A DNA stretch of 64,000 bases, taken from contig NZ_JACIHE010000029.1 in assembly GCF_014198245.1 (NCBI RefSeq), positions 1-64,000 on the forward strand, written 5' to 3'. Below the pieces are notes generated by a model. It was not told the origin of the DNA, made no database searches, and saw only the letters and a list, made by a program, of their open reading frames with translations. The stretch comes from Bradyrhizobium sp. cir1. GTDB lineage: Bacteria > Pseudomonadota > Alphaproteobacteria > Rhizobiales > Xanthobacteraceae. A program made the position numbers and the translations under genes. Below, in pieces: positions 33,614-44,506 of the stretch (position 1 is its first letter; every line of letters starts with the position of its first letter).

Positions 33614-34471
33614 CTAAACCCCTTTTCCAGCTATGAGGCCCTGCGGGCGGAATTTGATGAAGACAATGGCGAGCACGAAGACGAGGACGTCGGCGACAAC
33701 AGGCGCCATCACCCATGGCAGCGCCGCGCTGAGCGTGCCGATGACACCGGCGCCCGCGACCGGTCCGATGAAGGAGCCGACCCCGCCGACCATGACCGCG
33801 ACAAAACCCTGGATCAGGAAGCGCAGGCCGAGATCGGCAAACAGGCTGAACACCGGCACGATCAGCGCGCCGGCAAGGCCGGCAAGCGCCGCGCCGAATG
33901 CAAAGGTGGCGCCGTAGATCAGCGGCGTGGAAATGCCGGAGGCACGCGCCAGCGACGGGTTCTCCAGCGTCGCACGGACGCGCAAACCGAAGCTCGTGCG
34001 CGCTAGCAGCAGGTAGCAGCCGCCCATCACCAGCAGCGTGATGACGATGATGGTGAAGCGCCAGGCCGAGATGTGCATGGCGCCGATGTCGATCGAACCG
34101 CCGATCGGCTCAGGCACGGTGAGATAGAAGCCGCCGATCAGGCCGCGGACGGATTCGCGGATGATGAGGCCGAGCGCATAGGTGCCGAGCATGGCGACGA
34201 TCGGCGCGGCATAGAAGCGGCGGATGATCAGCGCCTCCAGCACGAAGCCGAGCGCGCCGACCAGGAAAGGCGCCGCGACCATGCCGGCCCAGATCGGCAG
34301 GCCCTTGGCATAGGCGAGATAGGTGATGTAGGCCCCGAGCAGGACGAACTCTCCTTGCGCGAAGTTGAAGATGCCCATCATGCTGGCGATGATCCCGAGC
34401 CCCAGCACGATCAGGACGATGATCGCGCCGAAGCTCAGGATCTCGAACGCCGCGACGAACGCGTTAGCCAT
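33614..34471 (-). CDS. ABC transporter permease (LivH/UrtB-like)
   Basis: A 285-residue membrane permease with about eight hydrophobic segments. GIIASMMGIFNFAQGEFVLL near residues 25-45 is the LivH hallmark, and VAVMVGGVGSFIGPVAGAGV near 235-255 is also conserved. The ATG at 34471 is clear. The amidase gene lies 99 bases upstream on the same strand, separated by a family F repeat, so readthrough from the amidase is probable but may be partial. Confidence 0.93.
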   Translation of the reverse strand: MANAFVAAFEILSFGAIIVLIVLGLGIIASMMGIFNFAQGEFVLLGAYITYLAYAKGLPIWAGMVAAPFLVGALGFVLEALIIRRFYAAPIVAMLGTYALGLIIRESVRGLIGGFYLTVPEPIGGSIDIGAMHISAWRFTIIVITLLVMGGCYLLLARTSFGLRVRATLENPSLARASGISTPLIYGATFAFGAALAGLAGALIVPVFSLFADLGLRFLIQGFVAVMVGGVGSFIGPVAGAGVIGTLSAALPWVMAPVVADVLVFVLAIVFIKFRPQGLIAGKGV

Positions 34472-34483
34472 GCGGTGGATTCT

Positions 34484-34541
34484 TGTTTTGACGCGTTTTC
34501 TTCACGCGAACCGGTATCCACTTCGCTTGAAAACGCTTCTG
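34484..34541. repeat. Intergenic repeat, family F (copy 2)
   Basis: The sequence gttttgacgcgttttcttca followed by cgcgaaccggtatccacttc and a gaaaacgct arm recurs from 5683-5742 with few changes. The outer pair gcgttttc / gaaaacgc is an inverted repeat. It separates the amidase and permease genes of the cluster. Confidence 0.85.
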
Positions 34542-34570
34542 TGTTCCGTCGGCCTGCATCAACACCTCGC

Positions 34571-36085
34571 TCACATCTTCTTCCAGTCGCCGATCTGCTC
34601 GAAGGCATGGGCGGCGCGATAGATGGTGGATTCCTCGAACATGCGGCCGACCAGCATCAGGCCGACCGGGAGGCCGTCGACCATGCCGCAGGGCAGCGAC
34701 ATCGCGGGGTGATGGGTGATGTCGAACGGCGCGGTGTTGCCGATCATCTCGAGCGCACGGGCAACATATTCCTCGCGGCTGGCATTGGGCTCCGGCAGCT
34801 TGGTCGCCTTCATCGGCGTCGTCGGCAGCAAAAGCAGATCGTAATCCCCGAACGCCTTGTCGTAGGCGGCGGTCAGCCGGCGGGAGATGTTGAGCGCCTT
34901 GCCGTAGAAGCGTGGACCGAAATTGTTGTTGATGTAGGTGCCGAGCATCATGAACAGCTTCGTGGTCTCGGACAGCGAATCGGCTTGCCGGCGCCAGCCG
35001 CGATGAAAGTCCATCAGCGAGGTCGAATAGAGATCGCCGCGGCTGAGGCCGTAGCCGTCGCCGAACATCATGGTCTGGGTCAGGCCTTCGGTGCCGATCG
35101 GGGTCCAGATCGCGCCGCCCAGGAGGTGCATCGGGATCGAGACGGTCTCTACTGTGGCGCCCAGATCCTTGAAGCGCTTGGCGGCCTCTCGCACGCTTTC
35201 ATTCACCGCAGCCTCTGCGACCGGCTGCTCAAAACCTTCCTTGAGGATGCCGATCTTCATGCCCTTGACGCCCTGGCCGAGCGCCTTGGTGTACTCCTCG
35301 ACCTTCGGAGCCTTGATGCGTGAATCGTAGCCGTCATCGCCGGCGAGCACTTCGAGCAGCAGCGCGTTGTCGGCAACCGTCGCGGTGATCGGGCCGGTAT
35401 GGTCGACATAGATCTCGATCGGCATGATGCCGGTATAGGGCACGAGTCCCCATGTCGGCTTCATGCCGTAGACGCCGCAGAACGACGACGGCATGCGGAT
35501 CGAGCCGCCCTGATCGCCGCCGATCGCCATGTCGACCTCGCCGAGCGAGACCACGACGCCCGAGCCTGACGACGAGCCGCCGGCCGAGTACCCCATCTTG
35601 TGCGGATTATGCACCGGCCCGTAGGAGCCGGTGTGACTGCCGCCGGACAGGCAGAAATGCTCGCAATGAACCTTGCCCTTGATCTCGGCGCCGGCATCCA
35701 GCATGCGCGTGACGATGGTGGCGTCGAAATCAGGCACATAGCCTTCCAGCGTCGACGAGCCGTTGGTCATGGGCACGCCGGCCAGCATGATGTTGTCCTT
35801 CAGCGCAATGGTCTTGCCCTTGAGCTTGCCGCTGGCGGCGCCCTTCACGGTCGACTTGCGATACCAGGCATTGCGCGGGTTCTCCTCGGCCGAGGGCCGG
35901 TAGCCCGGCGTGCGCGGATATTTCACCTCGGGCAATTCGTCCGGCATCGCGGCAACGAGATTGTAGGCTTCGATCGAGCCCTGCATCAGGCCGCGGAACG
36001 AGGCGACGTCGTCATCGGTGAGCGAAAGGCCGCATTGCTCGGCGACACTGCGAAGTTGGGCGGGCGTGGGAAGGACAACTGTCAC
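34571..36085 (-). CDS. Amidase (amidase-signature family)
   Basis: A 504-residue hydrolase that should cleave an amide to an acid and ammonia. The Ser-cisSer-Lys triad is visible: Lys96 in KGKTIALKDNIM, the cis-Ser in GYSAGGSSSGSG (about 171-172) and the nucleophile Ser195 in GGDQGGSIRMPSS. The start is GTG at 36085, with GAGGAGAG about ten bases upstream; the frame upstream to 36325 would overlap the AmiC-like gene and is rejected. The product is cytoplasmic. Being between an AmiC-like sensor and an amide/urea-type importer suggests it acts on an imported small amide. The exact substrate is unknown. Confidence 0.94.
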   Translation of the reverse strand: MTVVLPTPAQLRSVAEQCGLSLTDDDVASFRGLMQGSIEAYNLVAAMPDELPEVKYPRTPGYRPSAEENPRNAWYRKSTVKGAASGKLKGKTIALKDNIMLAGVPMTNGSSTLEGYVPDFDATIVTRMLDAGAEIKGKVHCEHFCLSGGSHTGSYGPVHNPHKMGYSAGGSSSGSGVVVSLGEVDMAIGGDQGGSIRMPSSFCGVYGMKPTWGLVPYTGIMPIEIYVDHTGPITATVADNALLLEVLAGDDGYDSRIKAPKVEEYTKALGQGVKGMKIGILKEGFEQPVAEAAVNESVREAAKRFKDLGATVETVSIPMHLLGGAIWTPIGTEGLTQTMMFGDGYGLSRGDLYSTSLMDFHRGWRRQADSLSETTKLFMMLGTYINNNFGPRFYGKALNISRRLTAAYDKAFGDYDLLLLPTTPMKATKLPEPNASREEYVARALEMIGNTAPFDITHHPAMSLPCGMVDGLPVGLMLVGRMFEESTIYRAAHAFEQIGDWKKM

Positions 36086-36187
36086 GGCGCTCTCCTCTGA
36101 GGCTTCTTGATCCCTGGCATTGGACGGAAGCCTCTGGCTCGCGCCTGTGCGGCGCGGGCCAACCGGCTTCACGTCGATATTACAGAC

Positions 36188-36200
36188 GGAAATATTTTCC
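36188..36200. promoter_or_regulatory. AT-rich spacer with short inverted repeat before the amidase gene
   Basis: In the 166-base gap between the AmiC-like gene and the amidase lies an AT-rich patch (36173-36232) containing ggaaatattttcc, a 5-bp inverted repeat with a 3-base spacer. AT-rich DNA is unusual in this window, so a promoter or operator for the amidase-transporter genes is plausible. No -35/-10 pair can be assigned firmly. Confidence 0.35.
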
Positions 36201-36251
36201 TTTTCAAGTATTATTTCGCAAGTCCGCTGCGGCGTATCAGATGGCCGCCTG

Positions 36252-37472
36252 TCAGAGCGTCTTGATGATCCTGAAGTCGAGACCGTCGGCTTCAGCGAGG
36301 AACATCGGCATTTCGGCGCGACCATCGCGTAGCGTCACGGGGCCGCGGCCAGCTGTATAGACAGTGTTGCGCGCGGCCTTGAGCAGCGGACGAAAGGCCA
36401 GCGAGCCGGCGCGGTTGGCGACGGACTCCAGGAAGCGCAGCCCTTCATAGTTCGACTGACCGACGGAGCCGACTGGCGGCGCGTTGGCACCGAACATGGA
36501 ATAATAGGCGCCGAGGAACTCGTCATTGGCGCGCGAGACCATGCCGTTGAAATAGCCGGAGGCGCAGAACAGGTTCTCGGTGTTGTCGGCGCCGATGCCG
36601 AGCAGCACGGTCTCGTCCATCGCACCCGCAAGCCGCAGCGTCGAGGTGGCAAGTCCCGCCTCGGCAAAGGCGCGGTTGAAGGTGATGCTGTCGGTGCCGA
36701 TCAGCGAGATCAGCACAACATCCGGCTTGGCGGCGCGGATGCGTGCCAGATGCGGCTCGTGATTGTCCTCGCCGACGGGCACGAACTCCTCGCCGACGAC
36801 TTGGCCACCGGCCTCCTTGATGTAGCGCTTCACCGCGCGATGCGACTGCCAGGGCCAGACGTAGTCGCTGCCGATCAGGTACCAGCGCGCCGCCTTCTTG
36901 ACGTCCGCCAGCCAGTGGATGGCGGGGCGGCTCTGCCAGCGCGGCGTCTCGCCGATCGCCATCACGCCGGGCGTGCGCTCGCCGCCCTCATAGACCGGAG
37001 TGTAGATGTAGGGGATGCGGTTGCCGGTGACCTTGCGCAGCGCGACGCGGACCGCGCTGATATGCGAGCCCATGATGAGGTCGACCTCGTCGAAGGCGAT
37101 CGCCTGCTCGGCGCGGCGCACCACCTCGTCGATCGGCCCGCCGGAATCGTAGATCGACAGTTCGAGCTCGCGGCCCAGAATGCCGCCGCGCTTGTTGATC
37201 TCGGCGACCGCCAGCATCGCGCTGTTGGTGGAGGTCGGGCCCCAGATCCCGGGCGAGCCGGTGAAGGTGAGAAAATTGCCGATGCGCAGCTTGTTGCGCG
37301 CACCACGGCGCTTCATGAAATGCGCGTCGACCGGAGACAGGTCGAAGTCAGCCGCCGACGACGACAGATTCCTGAACAGCAAGGACGGCGGCAACGCCGG
37401 ACCGCCGTGAGCCGGGAAGTTTACCGTCGCGCGCACGCCAACTCCTGTCCGGTGCCAGACCTGAAAGCCCAT
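36252..37472 (-). CDS. AmiC/UrtA-like amide-binding protein without signal peptide
   Basis: About 406 residues, type I periplasmic-binding fold: KLRIGNFLTFTGSPGIWGPT, LAVAEINKRGGILGRELELS, YTPVYEGGERTPGV and GSDYVWPWQSHRAVKRYIKE. These resemble AmiC, the cytosolic amide sensor of Pseudomonas aeruginosa, and UrtA/FmdD receptors. I see no signal peptide or lipobox at any start, so it is probably a cytoplasmic sensor rather than a second receptor. The start is uncertain: ATG 37472, ATG 37316 (MKRRGARNKLRIG) or TTG 37511. It is first in the cluster and divergent from a MarR regulator; no AmiR-type antiterminator is seen. Confidence 0.85.
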   Translation of the reverse strand: MGFQVWHRTGVGVRATVNFPAHGGPALPPSLLFRNLSSSAADFDLSPVDAHFMKRRGARNKLRIGNFLTFTGSPGIWGPTSTNSAMLAVAEINKRGGILGRELELSIYDSGGPIDEVVRRAEQAIAFDEVDLIMGSHISAVRVALRKVTGNRIPYIYTPVYEGGERTPGVMAIGETPRWQSRPAIHWLADVKKAARWYLIGSDYVWPWQSHRAVKRYIKEAGGQVVGEEFVPVGEDNHEPHLARIRAAKPDVVLISLIGTDSITFNRAFAEAGLATSTLRLAGAMDETVLLGIGADNTENLFCASGYFNGMVSRANDEFLGAYYSMFGANAPPVGSVGQSNYEGLRFLESVANRAGSLAFRPLLKAARNTVYTAGRGPVTLRDGRAEMPMFLAEADGLDFRIIKTL

Positions 37473-37530
37473 TGAGCAGGCGGCCGCGGCTTCCGCCCTT
37501 TTGTTGGGCAATGATCCTATTTTGAAAATA

Positions 37531-37542
37531 TTGAATATTCAA
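37531..37542. promoter_or_regulatory. Perfect 12-bp palindrome in the AmiC-like/MarR intergenic region
   Basis: ttgaatattcaa is a perfect palindrome in an AT-rich stretch between divergent start codons. MarR proteins typically bind such palindromes in their own divergent promoter region, so this is a candidate operator controlling the amide cluster and the regulator gene. Confidence 0.5.
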
Positions 37543-37615
37543 GAATTGAAGTGCATATAGATGCAGCATTGATTGCAAGACATTCACTCATTTGGGTCAA
37601 GACGAAGTCTTAGCC

Positions 37616-38059
37616 GTGGCAAAACCGTCGAAAGAAAACTCCCCGATCACCGAACATCTCGCTTATCTGCTCGCGCAAGCCAACCGGGAGATCAACCGGC
37701 AGCTGGAACTGCGCTTGAGCAAGGAAGGTGTTCCCGTCGAGCAATGGCGCATCCTGAAAGTTCTCTCCGATGGCAACGGCCATTCGATGGGCGAGCTTGC
37801 GGACGCGGTGCTGCTCAACCATCCGACGCTGACCAAGATGATCGACCGCATGGTCTCCGACACGCTGGTCTATCGCGTGCAGGACCCGAACGACCGCCGC
37901 AAGGTTTTGATGTTCATCTCCGACCGCGGCAAGGTGCTGTGCAAGAAGCTCAACTCGCTCGCGGTCGACCAGGAGGAGCACATCCTGGAGAGCTACGGCG
38001 ACAAGTCGACGAGCGAGCTCAAGCGGCTGCTGGAGAGCTTGATCGACAGCTCGAATTGA
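37616..38059 (+). CDS. MarR family transcriptional regulator
   Basis: A 147-residue winged-helix regulator. The DNA-binding core is GHSMGELADAVLLNHPTLTK, followed by MIDRMVSDTLVYRVQDPNDR, which ends with the wing and its conserved DxR motif (NDRRK). Flanking helices form the dimer interface. GTG at 37616 is preferred; a TTG at 37592 would add eight residues. It is divergent from the amide sensor-amidase-transporter cluster and is its likely local repressor. The ligand is unknown. Confidence 0.92.
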   Translation: MAKPSKENSPITEHLAYLLAQANREINRQLELRLSKEGVPVEQWRILKVLSDGNGHSMGELADAVLLNHPTLTKMIDRMVSDTLVYRVQDPNDRRKVLMFISDRGKVLCKKLNSLAVDQEEHILESYGDKSTSELKRLLESLIDSSN

Positions 38060-38080
38060 GCTGCGTGAATATCAATTCCA

Positions 38081-38252
38081 TCGTCGTCCTGGACAAGCGA
38101 AGCTCGCGGCTACGCGTAGCGTTGTCGCGAGCGGAGCGCAGATCCAGGACCCATTACCACCGCATTTGGTTTGACGAAGACTCGCGGTCGCCAGCTTCGC
38201 GCGACAACTCCGCCTTGGGGTAATGGGTCCTGGCTTTCGCCAGGACGACGAT
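38081..38252. repeat. Palindromic intergenic repeat, family B (copy 4)
   Basis: gtcgtcctggacaagcgaag with gatccaggacccattacc forms the left part; ggtaatgggtcctggctttc with gccaggacgac forms the right. It fills the spacer after the MarR gene together with the family R copy that follows. Confidence 0.85.
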
Positions 38253-38280
38253 GTGGGGATAACCTGCACCGCACACTCAG

Positions 38281-38402
38281 TGTCATCGCCCGATTTAATC
38301 GGGCGATCCAGTATTCCAGAGACAGTCGTTGTTGAACCGCGAAGCCGCAGCGTACTGGGTCGCCCGGTCCCGGCTACGCCAAGGCTTCGCCGGGCCCTTC
38401 AG
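38281..38402. repeat. Palindromic intergenic repeat, family R (copy 4, degraded)
   Basis: It starts tgtcatcgcccgatttaatc and shares gtattccagagac, gttgaaccg and gcgtactgg with the copy at 29729-29831. The right end has been replaced by other sequence (cccggctacgccaaggcttc). The remaining bases to the secA stop (38403-38490) hold no gene. Confidence 0.7.
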
Positions 38403-38490
38403 TGTTGGGCCGGCGAAGCGTCAGCGACGACAGTGGAGAGTGAGGCGCCGACGTCGGGCCTCACACGCGCACTGCAGCGAAGCCTAGCCG

Positions 38491-41331
<2,841 letters not shown>

Positions 41332-41683
41332 GCCTAGTTCCTGTGTTCGCGATTTAACCGCGTTGCAGCCAAGAAGTTGTCACCCGTCTGCCTATCAACT
41401 CACCGTGACGCCTGATGGCGCCAGAGCCCGGACTGCGGGGGTCATCCGCCATATGGGTGGGAATTGGGCAAGTCTGGGTTCAACGGCCAAAAACGCAGCA
41501 AAATAAACGCCATCGCCATGGACGCGATCGGGCACAGATATGGCCCGGTCAGGGCCTTGTCAACGGCGGGTGCCTTGCCGCTAATTCATCATTTTGACAG
41601 ACTTTTCGCGTTGCCAAGCCCCCCTGATTGGGCGAGTGTCCGCCCCGCTCGAGCAGCCCCCTGCTTCAACAAAAGGATTTTCC
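41332..41683. other. Divergent secA/parvulin promoter spacer
   Basis: About 350 bases between divergent genes. It holds no supported gene or RNA. The stretch around 41480-41600 has lower GC and is where both promoters are likely, but I cannot assign -35/-10 boxes with confidence. Confidence 0.35.
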
Positions 41684-42598
41684 ATGACCACCTCGTTCCC
41701 GGCAACCACCGGCCAGCGCTTCCGCCATGCCTCCGCCCTGGCCGGCTGCCTTGCTCTGGCGCTGACCCTGGCGTTCGCCGGGCCGCTCCGGGCTGCCGAC
41801 GATCCGGTGCTCGCCAAGGTCAACGGCGCTGAAATCAAGAAGAGCGACGTCGCCATGGCCGAGGAGGAACTCGGGCCGAGCCTCGCCCAGATGGACCCGG
41901 CGACCAAGGACGAGAACGTCCTGTCGTTCCTGATCGACATGAAAATCGTGTCCAAGGCCGCCGAGGACAAGAAGGTTGCCGACAGCGAGGAGTTCAAGAA
42001 GCGCCTGGCGTTCGCCCGCAACCGCCTGCTGATGGACAGCCTGCTTGCCAATGAGGGCAAGGCCGCCACCACCCCGGACGCGATGAAGAAGGTCTATGAG
42101 GAGGCCTCCAAGCAGATCACCGGCGAACAGGAGGTGCGCGCCCGCCACATCCTGGTCGAGACCGAGGACGAGGCCAAGGCGGTGAAGGCCGAGCTCGACA
42201 AGGGCGCCGATTTCGCCGAGCTCGCCAAGAAGAAGTCCAAGGATCCGGGCTCTGCCGACGGCGGTGACCTCGGCTTCTTCACCAAGGAGCAGATGGTGCC
42301 GGAATTCTCGGCCGTGGCGTTCGCGCTCGAGCCGGGCAAGATCTCCGACCCCGTGAAGTCGCAGTTCGGCTGGCACATCATCAAGGTCGAGGAAAAGCGC
42401 AGCCGCAAGGCGCCGGACTTCGAGCAGGTCAAGGCCCAGATCGAGAACTACGTCACCCGCAAGGCCCAGGCCGACTACGTCGCCAAGCTGCGCGCCGAAG
42501 CCAAGGTCGAGCGGCTGGACCAGCCGGCGGCGGACGCCAAGCCGGCTGACGCGGCCAAGCCCTCCGACAGCAAGATGGCGCCGCCGGCGAAGAAGTAA
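41684..42598 (+). CDS. Exported parvulin-type peptidylprolyl isomerase
   Basis: A 304-residue protein with a signal peptide (GCLALALTLAFAGPLRAADD), so it acts in the periplasm. A SurA-like N-terminal chaperone segment covers about residues 40-140. The parvulin domain follows with VRARHILVETEDEAKAVKAE, FAELAKKKSKDPGSADGGDL, GFFTKEQMVPEF and FGWHIIKVEE. It folds outer-membrane or secreted proteins. ATG at 41684 is preceded by AAAAGGA. The C-terminal tail is Ala/Lys/Pro-rich. A large hairpin lies between it and argJ. Confidence 0.95.
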   Translation: MTTSFPATTGQRFRHASALAGCLALALTLAFAGPLRAADDPVLAKVNGAEIKKSDVAMAEEELGPSLAQMDPATKDENVLSFLIDMKIVSKAAEDKKVADSEEFKKRLAFARNRLLMDSLLANEGKAATTPDAMKKVYEEASKQITGEQEVRARHILVETEDEAKAVKAELDKGADFAELAKKKSKDPGSADGGDLGFFTKEQMVPEFSAVAFALEPGKISDPVKSQFGWHIIKVEEKRSRKAPDFEQVKAQIENYVTRKAQADYVAKLRAEAKVERLDQPAADAKPADAAKPSDSKMAPPAKK

Positions 42599-42643
42599 GA
42601 ATTCGCTGTCACTTCTCGGACGCCAATAGTATCTAACGTCACA

Positions 42644-42695
42644 ATGGCCGGGCCTAAAGTGCGAAGCACGTCTTCGCACTTGATGGCCCGGCCAT
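42644..42695. repeat. Long two-part hairpin between the parvulin gene and argJ
   Basis: An outer 11-bp perfect stem (atggccgggcc / ggcccggccat) encloses an inner 10-bp perfect stem (aagtgcgaag / cttcgcactt) with a five-base loop. No T-run follows on the plus strand, so it is not a standard terminator. It lies 45 bases after the parvulin stop and 33 bases before the argJ ATG, and so forms part of the argJ leader or an mRNA processing or stabilising structure. Confidence 0.8.
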
Positions 42696-42728
42696 CTGCA
42701 TATCCAGACCCACCAAGGCGCCCCCACG

Positions 42729-43970
42729 ATGTCCTCAGCCGTCTCCCCGCTCGCCCCGAAACACGTTCCCGACATGCCCGTGATCGCGGGCATCCGCCTT
42801 GCGACGGCCGAGGCCGGCATCCGCTACAAGAACCGCACCGACGTGCTGCTCGCGGTGATGGACAAGGGCACCGCGGTGGCCGGCGTCTTCACCAAGTCGA
42901 AATGCCCGTCGGCGCCGGTCGAATGGTGCCGCGCCAAGCTGAAGGGCGGCAAGGCGCGTGCGCTGGTGGTCAATTCCGGCAACGCCAACGCCTTCACCGG
43001 CAAGACCGGCCGCGCCTCCACCGCGCTGACCGCGAAGATCGCGGCCAAGGCCGTCGGCTGCAGCGAGGGCGAAATCTTCCTGGCCTCGACCGGCGTAATC
43101 GGGGAGCCGCTGGACGCGACCAAGTTCGACGGCGTGCTGGGCCGTCTGGCCGAGACCGCCGAGCCGGGCGACTATCTCGCCGCGGCCAAGGCGATCATGA
43201 CCACCGACACCTTCCCGAAGGTCGCGACCGCGACCGTCAAGCTCGGCAAGGCCAAGGTCACCATCAACGGCATGGCCAAGGGCGCCGGCATGATCGCACC
43301 CGATATGGCGACGATGCTGTCCTTCATCTTCACCGACGCGCCGATCGCGCCCGCCGCGCTGCAGGCCCTGCTCAAGAGCGGCGTCGAGGACACCTTTAAC
43401 GCGGTGACGATCGATGGCGACACCTCGACGTCGGACACGCTCTTGGCGTTCGCGACCGGCGCCGCGGCGGAGCACGGCGCGCCAAAAATCAGCCGCGCCA
43501 GCGATCCGCGCCTGAAGGCCTTCGTCAAGGCATTCAACCAGGTGCTCGCCAATCTCGCCGAGCAGGTCGCCCGCGACGGCGAAGGCGCGCGCAAGCTGGT
43601 CGAGATCACCGTCGAGGGCGCCAGGACCAAGGCCTCGGCGCGCAAGATCGCGATGTCGATCGCGAACTCGCCGCTGGTGAAGACCGCGATCGCCGGCGAG
43701 GACGCCAATTGGGGCCGCGTGGTGATGGCCGTCGGCAAGGCCGGCGAGCCGGCCGATCGCGACAAGCTCTCGATCTCCTTCAACGGCATCCGCGTCGCCA
43801 AGAGCGGCGCGCGCGATCCGTCTTATGACGAGGCCCAGGTGTCGGAGGCGATGAAGGCGCCGGAGATCGCGATTCTGGTCTCGCTCGGCCTCGGCAAGGG
43901 CCGCGACCGCGTCATGACCTGCGACCTCACCAAGGAATATGTGGCGATCAACGGGGATTACAGGTCGTAG
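42729..43970 (+). CDS. argJ: Bifunctional glutamate N-acetyltransferase/N-acetylglutamate synthase ArgJ
   Basis: A 413-residue enzyme of arginine synthesis that transfers acetyl from N-acetylornithine to glutamate; bifunctional members also use acetyl-CoA. The self-cleavage site is in KGAGMIAPDMATMLSF, between Ala and Thr near residue 195, which splits the precursor into two subunits. VNSGNANAFTG near residue 80 and GEDANWGRV are conserved. ATG at 42729 is natural. The Nudix gene follows after four bases, so the two are co-transcribed. Confidence 0.97.
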   Translation: MSSAVSPLAPKHVPDMPVIAGIRLATAEAGIRYKNRTDVLLAVMDKGTAVAGVFTKSKCPSAPVEWCRAKLKGGKARALVVNSGNANAFTGKTGRASTALTAKIAAKAVGCSEGEIFLASTGVIGEPLDATKFDGVLGRLAETAEPGDYLAAAKAIMTTDTFPKVATATVKLGKAKVTINGMAKGAGMIAPDMATMLSFIFTDAPIAPAALQALLKSGVEDTFNAVTIDGDTSTSDTLLAFATGAAAEHGAPKISRASDPRLKAFVKAFNQVLANLAEQVARDGEGARKLVEITVEGARTKASARKIAMSIANSPLVKTAIAGEDANWGRVVMAVGKAGEPADRDKLSISFNGIRVAKSGARDPSYDEAQVSEAMKAPEIAILVSLGLGKGRDRVMTCDLTKEYVAINGDYRS

Positions 43971-43974
43971 CTGA

Positions 43975-44385
43975 ATGGCCGATCTCAAACTGACATTGGT
44001 GGTAGCCTGCGCGCTAGTCGACGCCGACAAGCGCGTCCTGATCGCGCAGCGCCCCGAGGGCAAGGCGCTGGCCGGTCTCTGGGAATTCCCCGGCGGCAAG
44101 CTCGAGCCGGGCGAACGGCCGGAGCAGAGCCTGATCCGCGAGCTCCATGAGGAGCTCGGCATTACCGTTGCCGAGCCGTGCCTGGCACCGCTGACCTTCG
44201 CCAGCTACGACTATGAGACCTTCCACCTGTTGATGCCGCTCTACATCTGCCGGCGCTGGGAGGGGATGGTCACCGCACGCGAAGGCCAGAACCTCGCCTG
44301 GGTCCGCGCCAACAAGCTGCGCGACTACCCGATGCCGCCCGCGGACATTCCGCTGATCCCGCATTTGATTGATTTGCTGATGTGA
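43975..44385 (+). CDS. mutT: MutT-type Nudix hydrolase (8-oxo-dGTP diphosphatase)
   Basis: A 136-residue Nudix protein. The box GX5EX7REXXEELG covers about residues 40-62, from GGKLEPGERPEQS to IRELHEELGI. WEFPGGK before it and the hydrophobic ending IPHLIDLL fit MutT, which removes 8-oxo-dGTP from the nucleotide pool. It lies four bases after argJ. A downstream family C repeat ends the unit. Identification as MutT rather than another small Nudix enzyme is likely but not certain. Confidence 0.9.
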   Translation: MADLKLTLVVACALVDADKRVLIAQRPEGKALAGLWEFPGGKLEPGERPEQSLIRELHEELGITVAEPCLAPLTFASYDYETFHLLMPLYICRRWEGMVTAREGQNLAWVRANKLRDYPMPPADIPLIPHLIDLLM

Positions 44386-44399
44386 CGATGCCCTTGCAT

Positions 44400-44501
44400 C
44401 GTCATTCCGGGGCGCGCGAGAGCGCGAACTATGGAGCGCAATTGCGCTCCTGAGAATCTCGAGATTCCGGGTTCGCGCTATCGCGCGCCCCGGAATGACA
44501 G
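44400..44501. repeat. Palindromic intergenic repeat, family C (copy 2)
   Basis: cattccggggcgcgcgagag and tcgcgcgccccggaatga form the arms, with gagcgcaattgcgctc and gagaatctcgagattc inside. It is the best-formed member of the family and closes the convergent gap between the Nudix and methyltransferase genes. Confidence 0.9.
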
Positions 44502-44506
44502 CGGTG

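Noticed and set aside
38081..38490. Insertion-sequence remnant after the MarR gene
   Set aside because: The sequence is explained by one family B and one degraded family R repeat; no transposase fragment or target duplication is visible.
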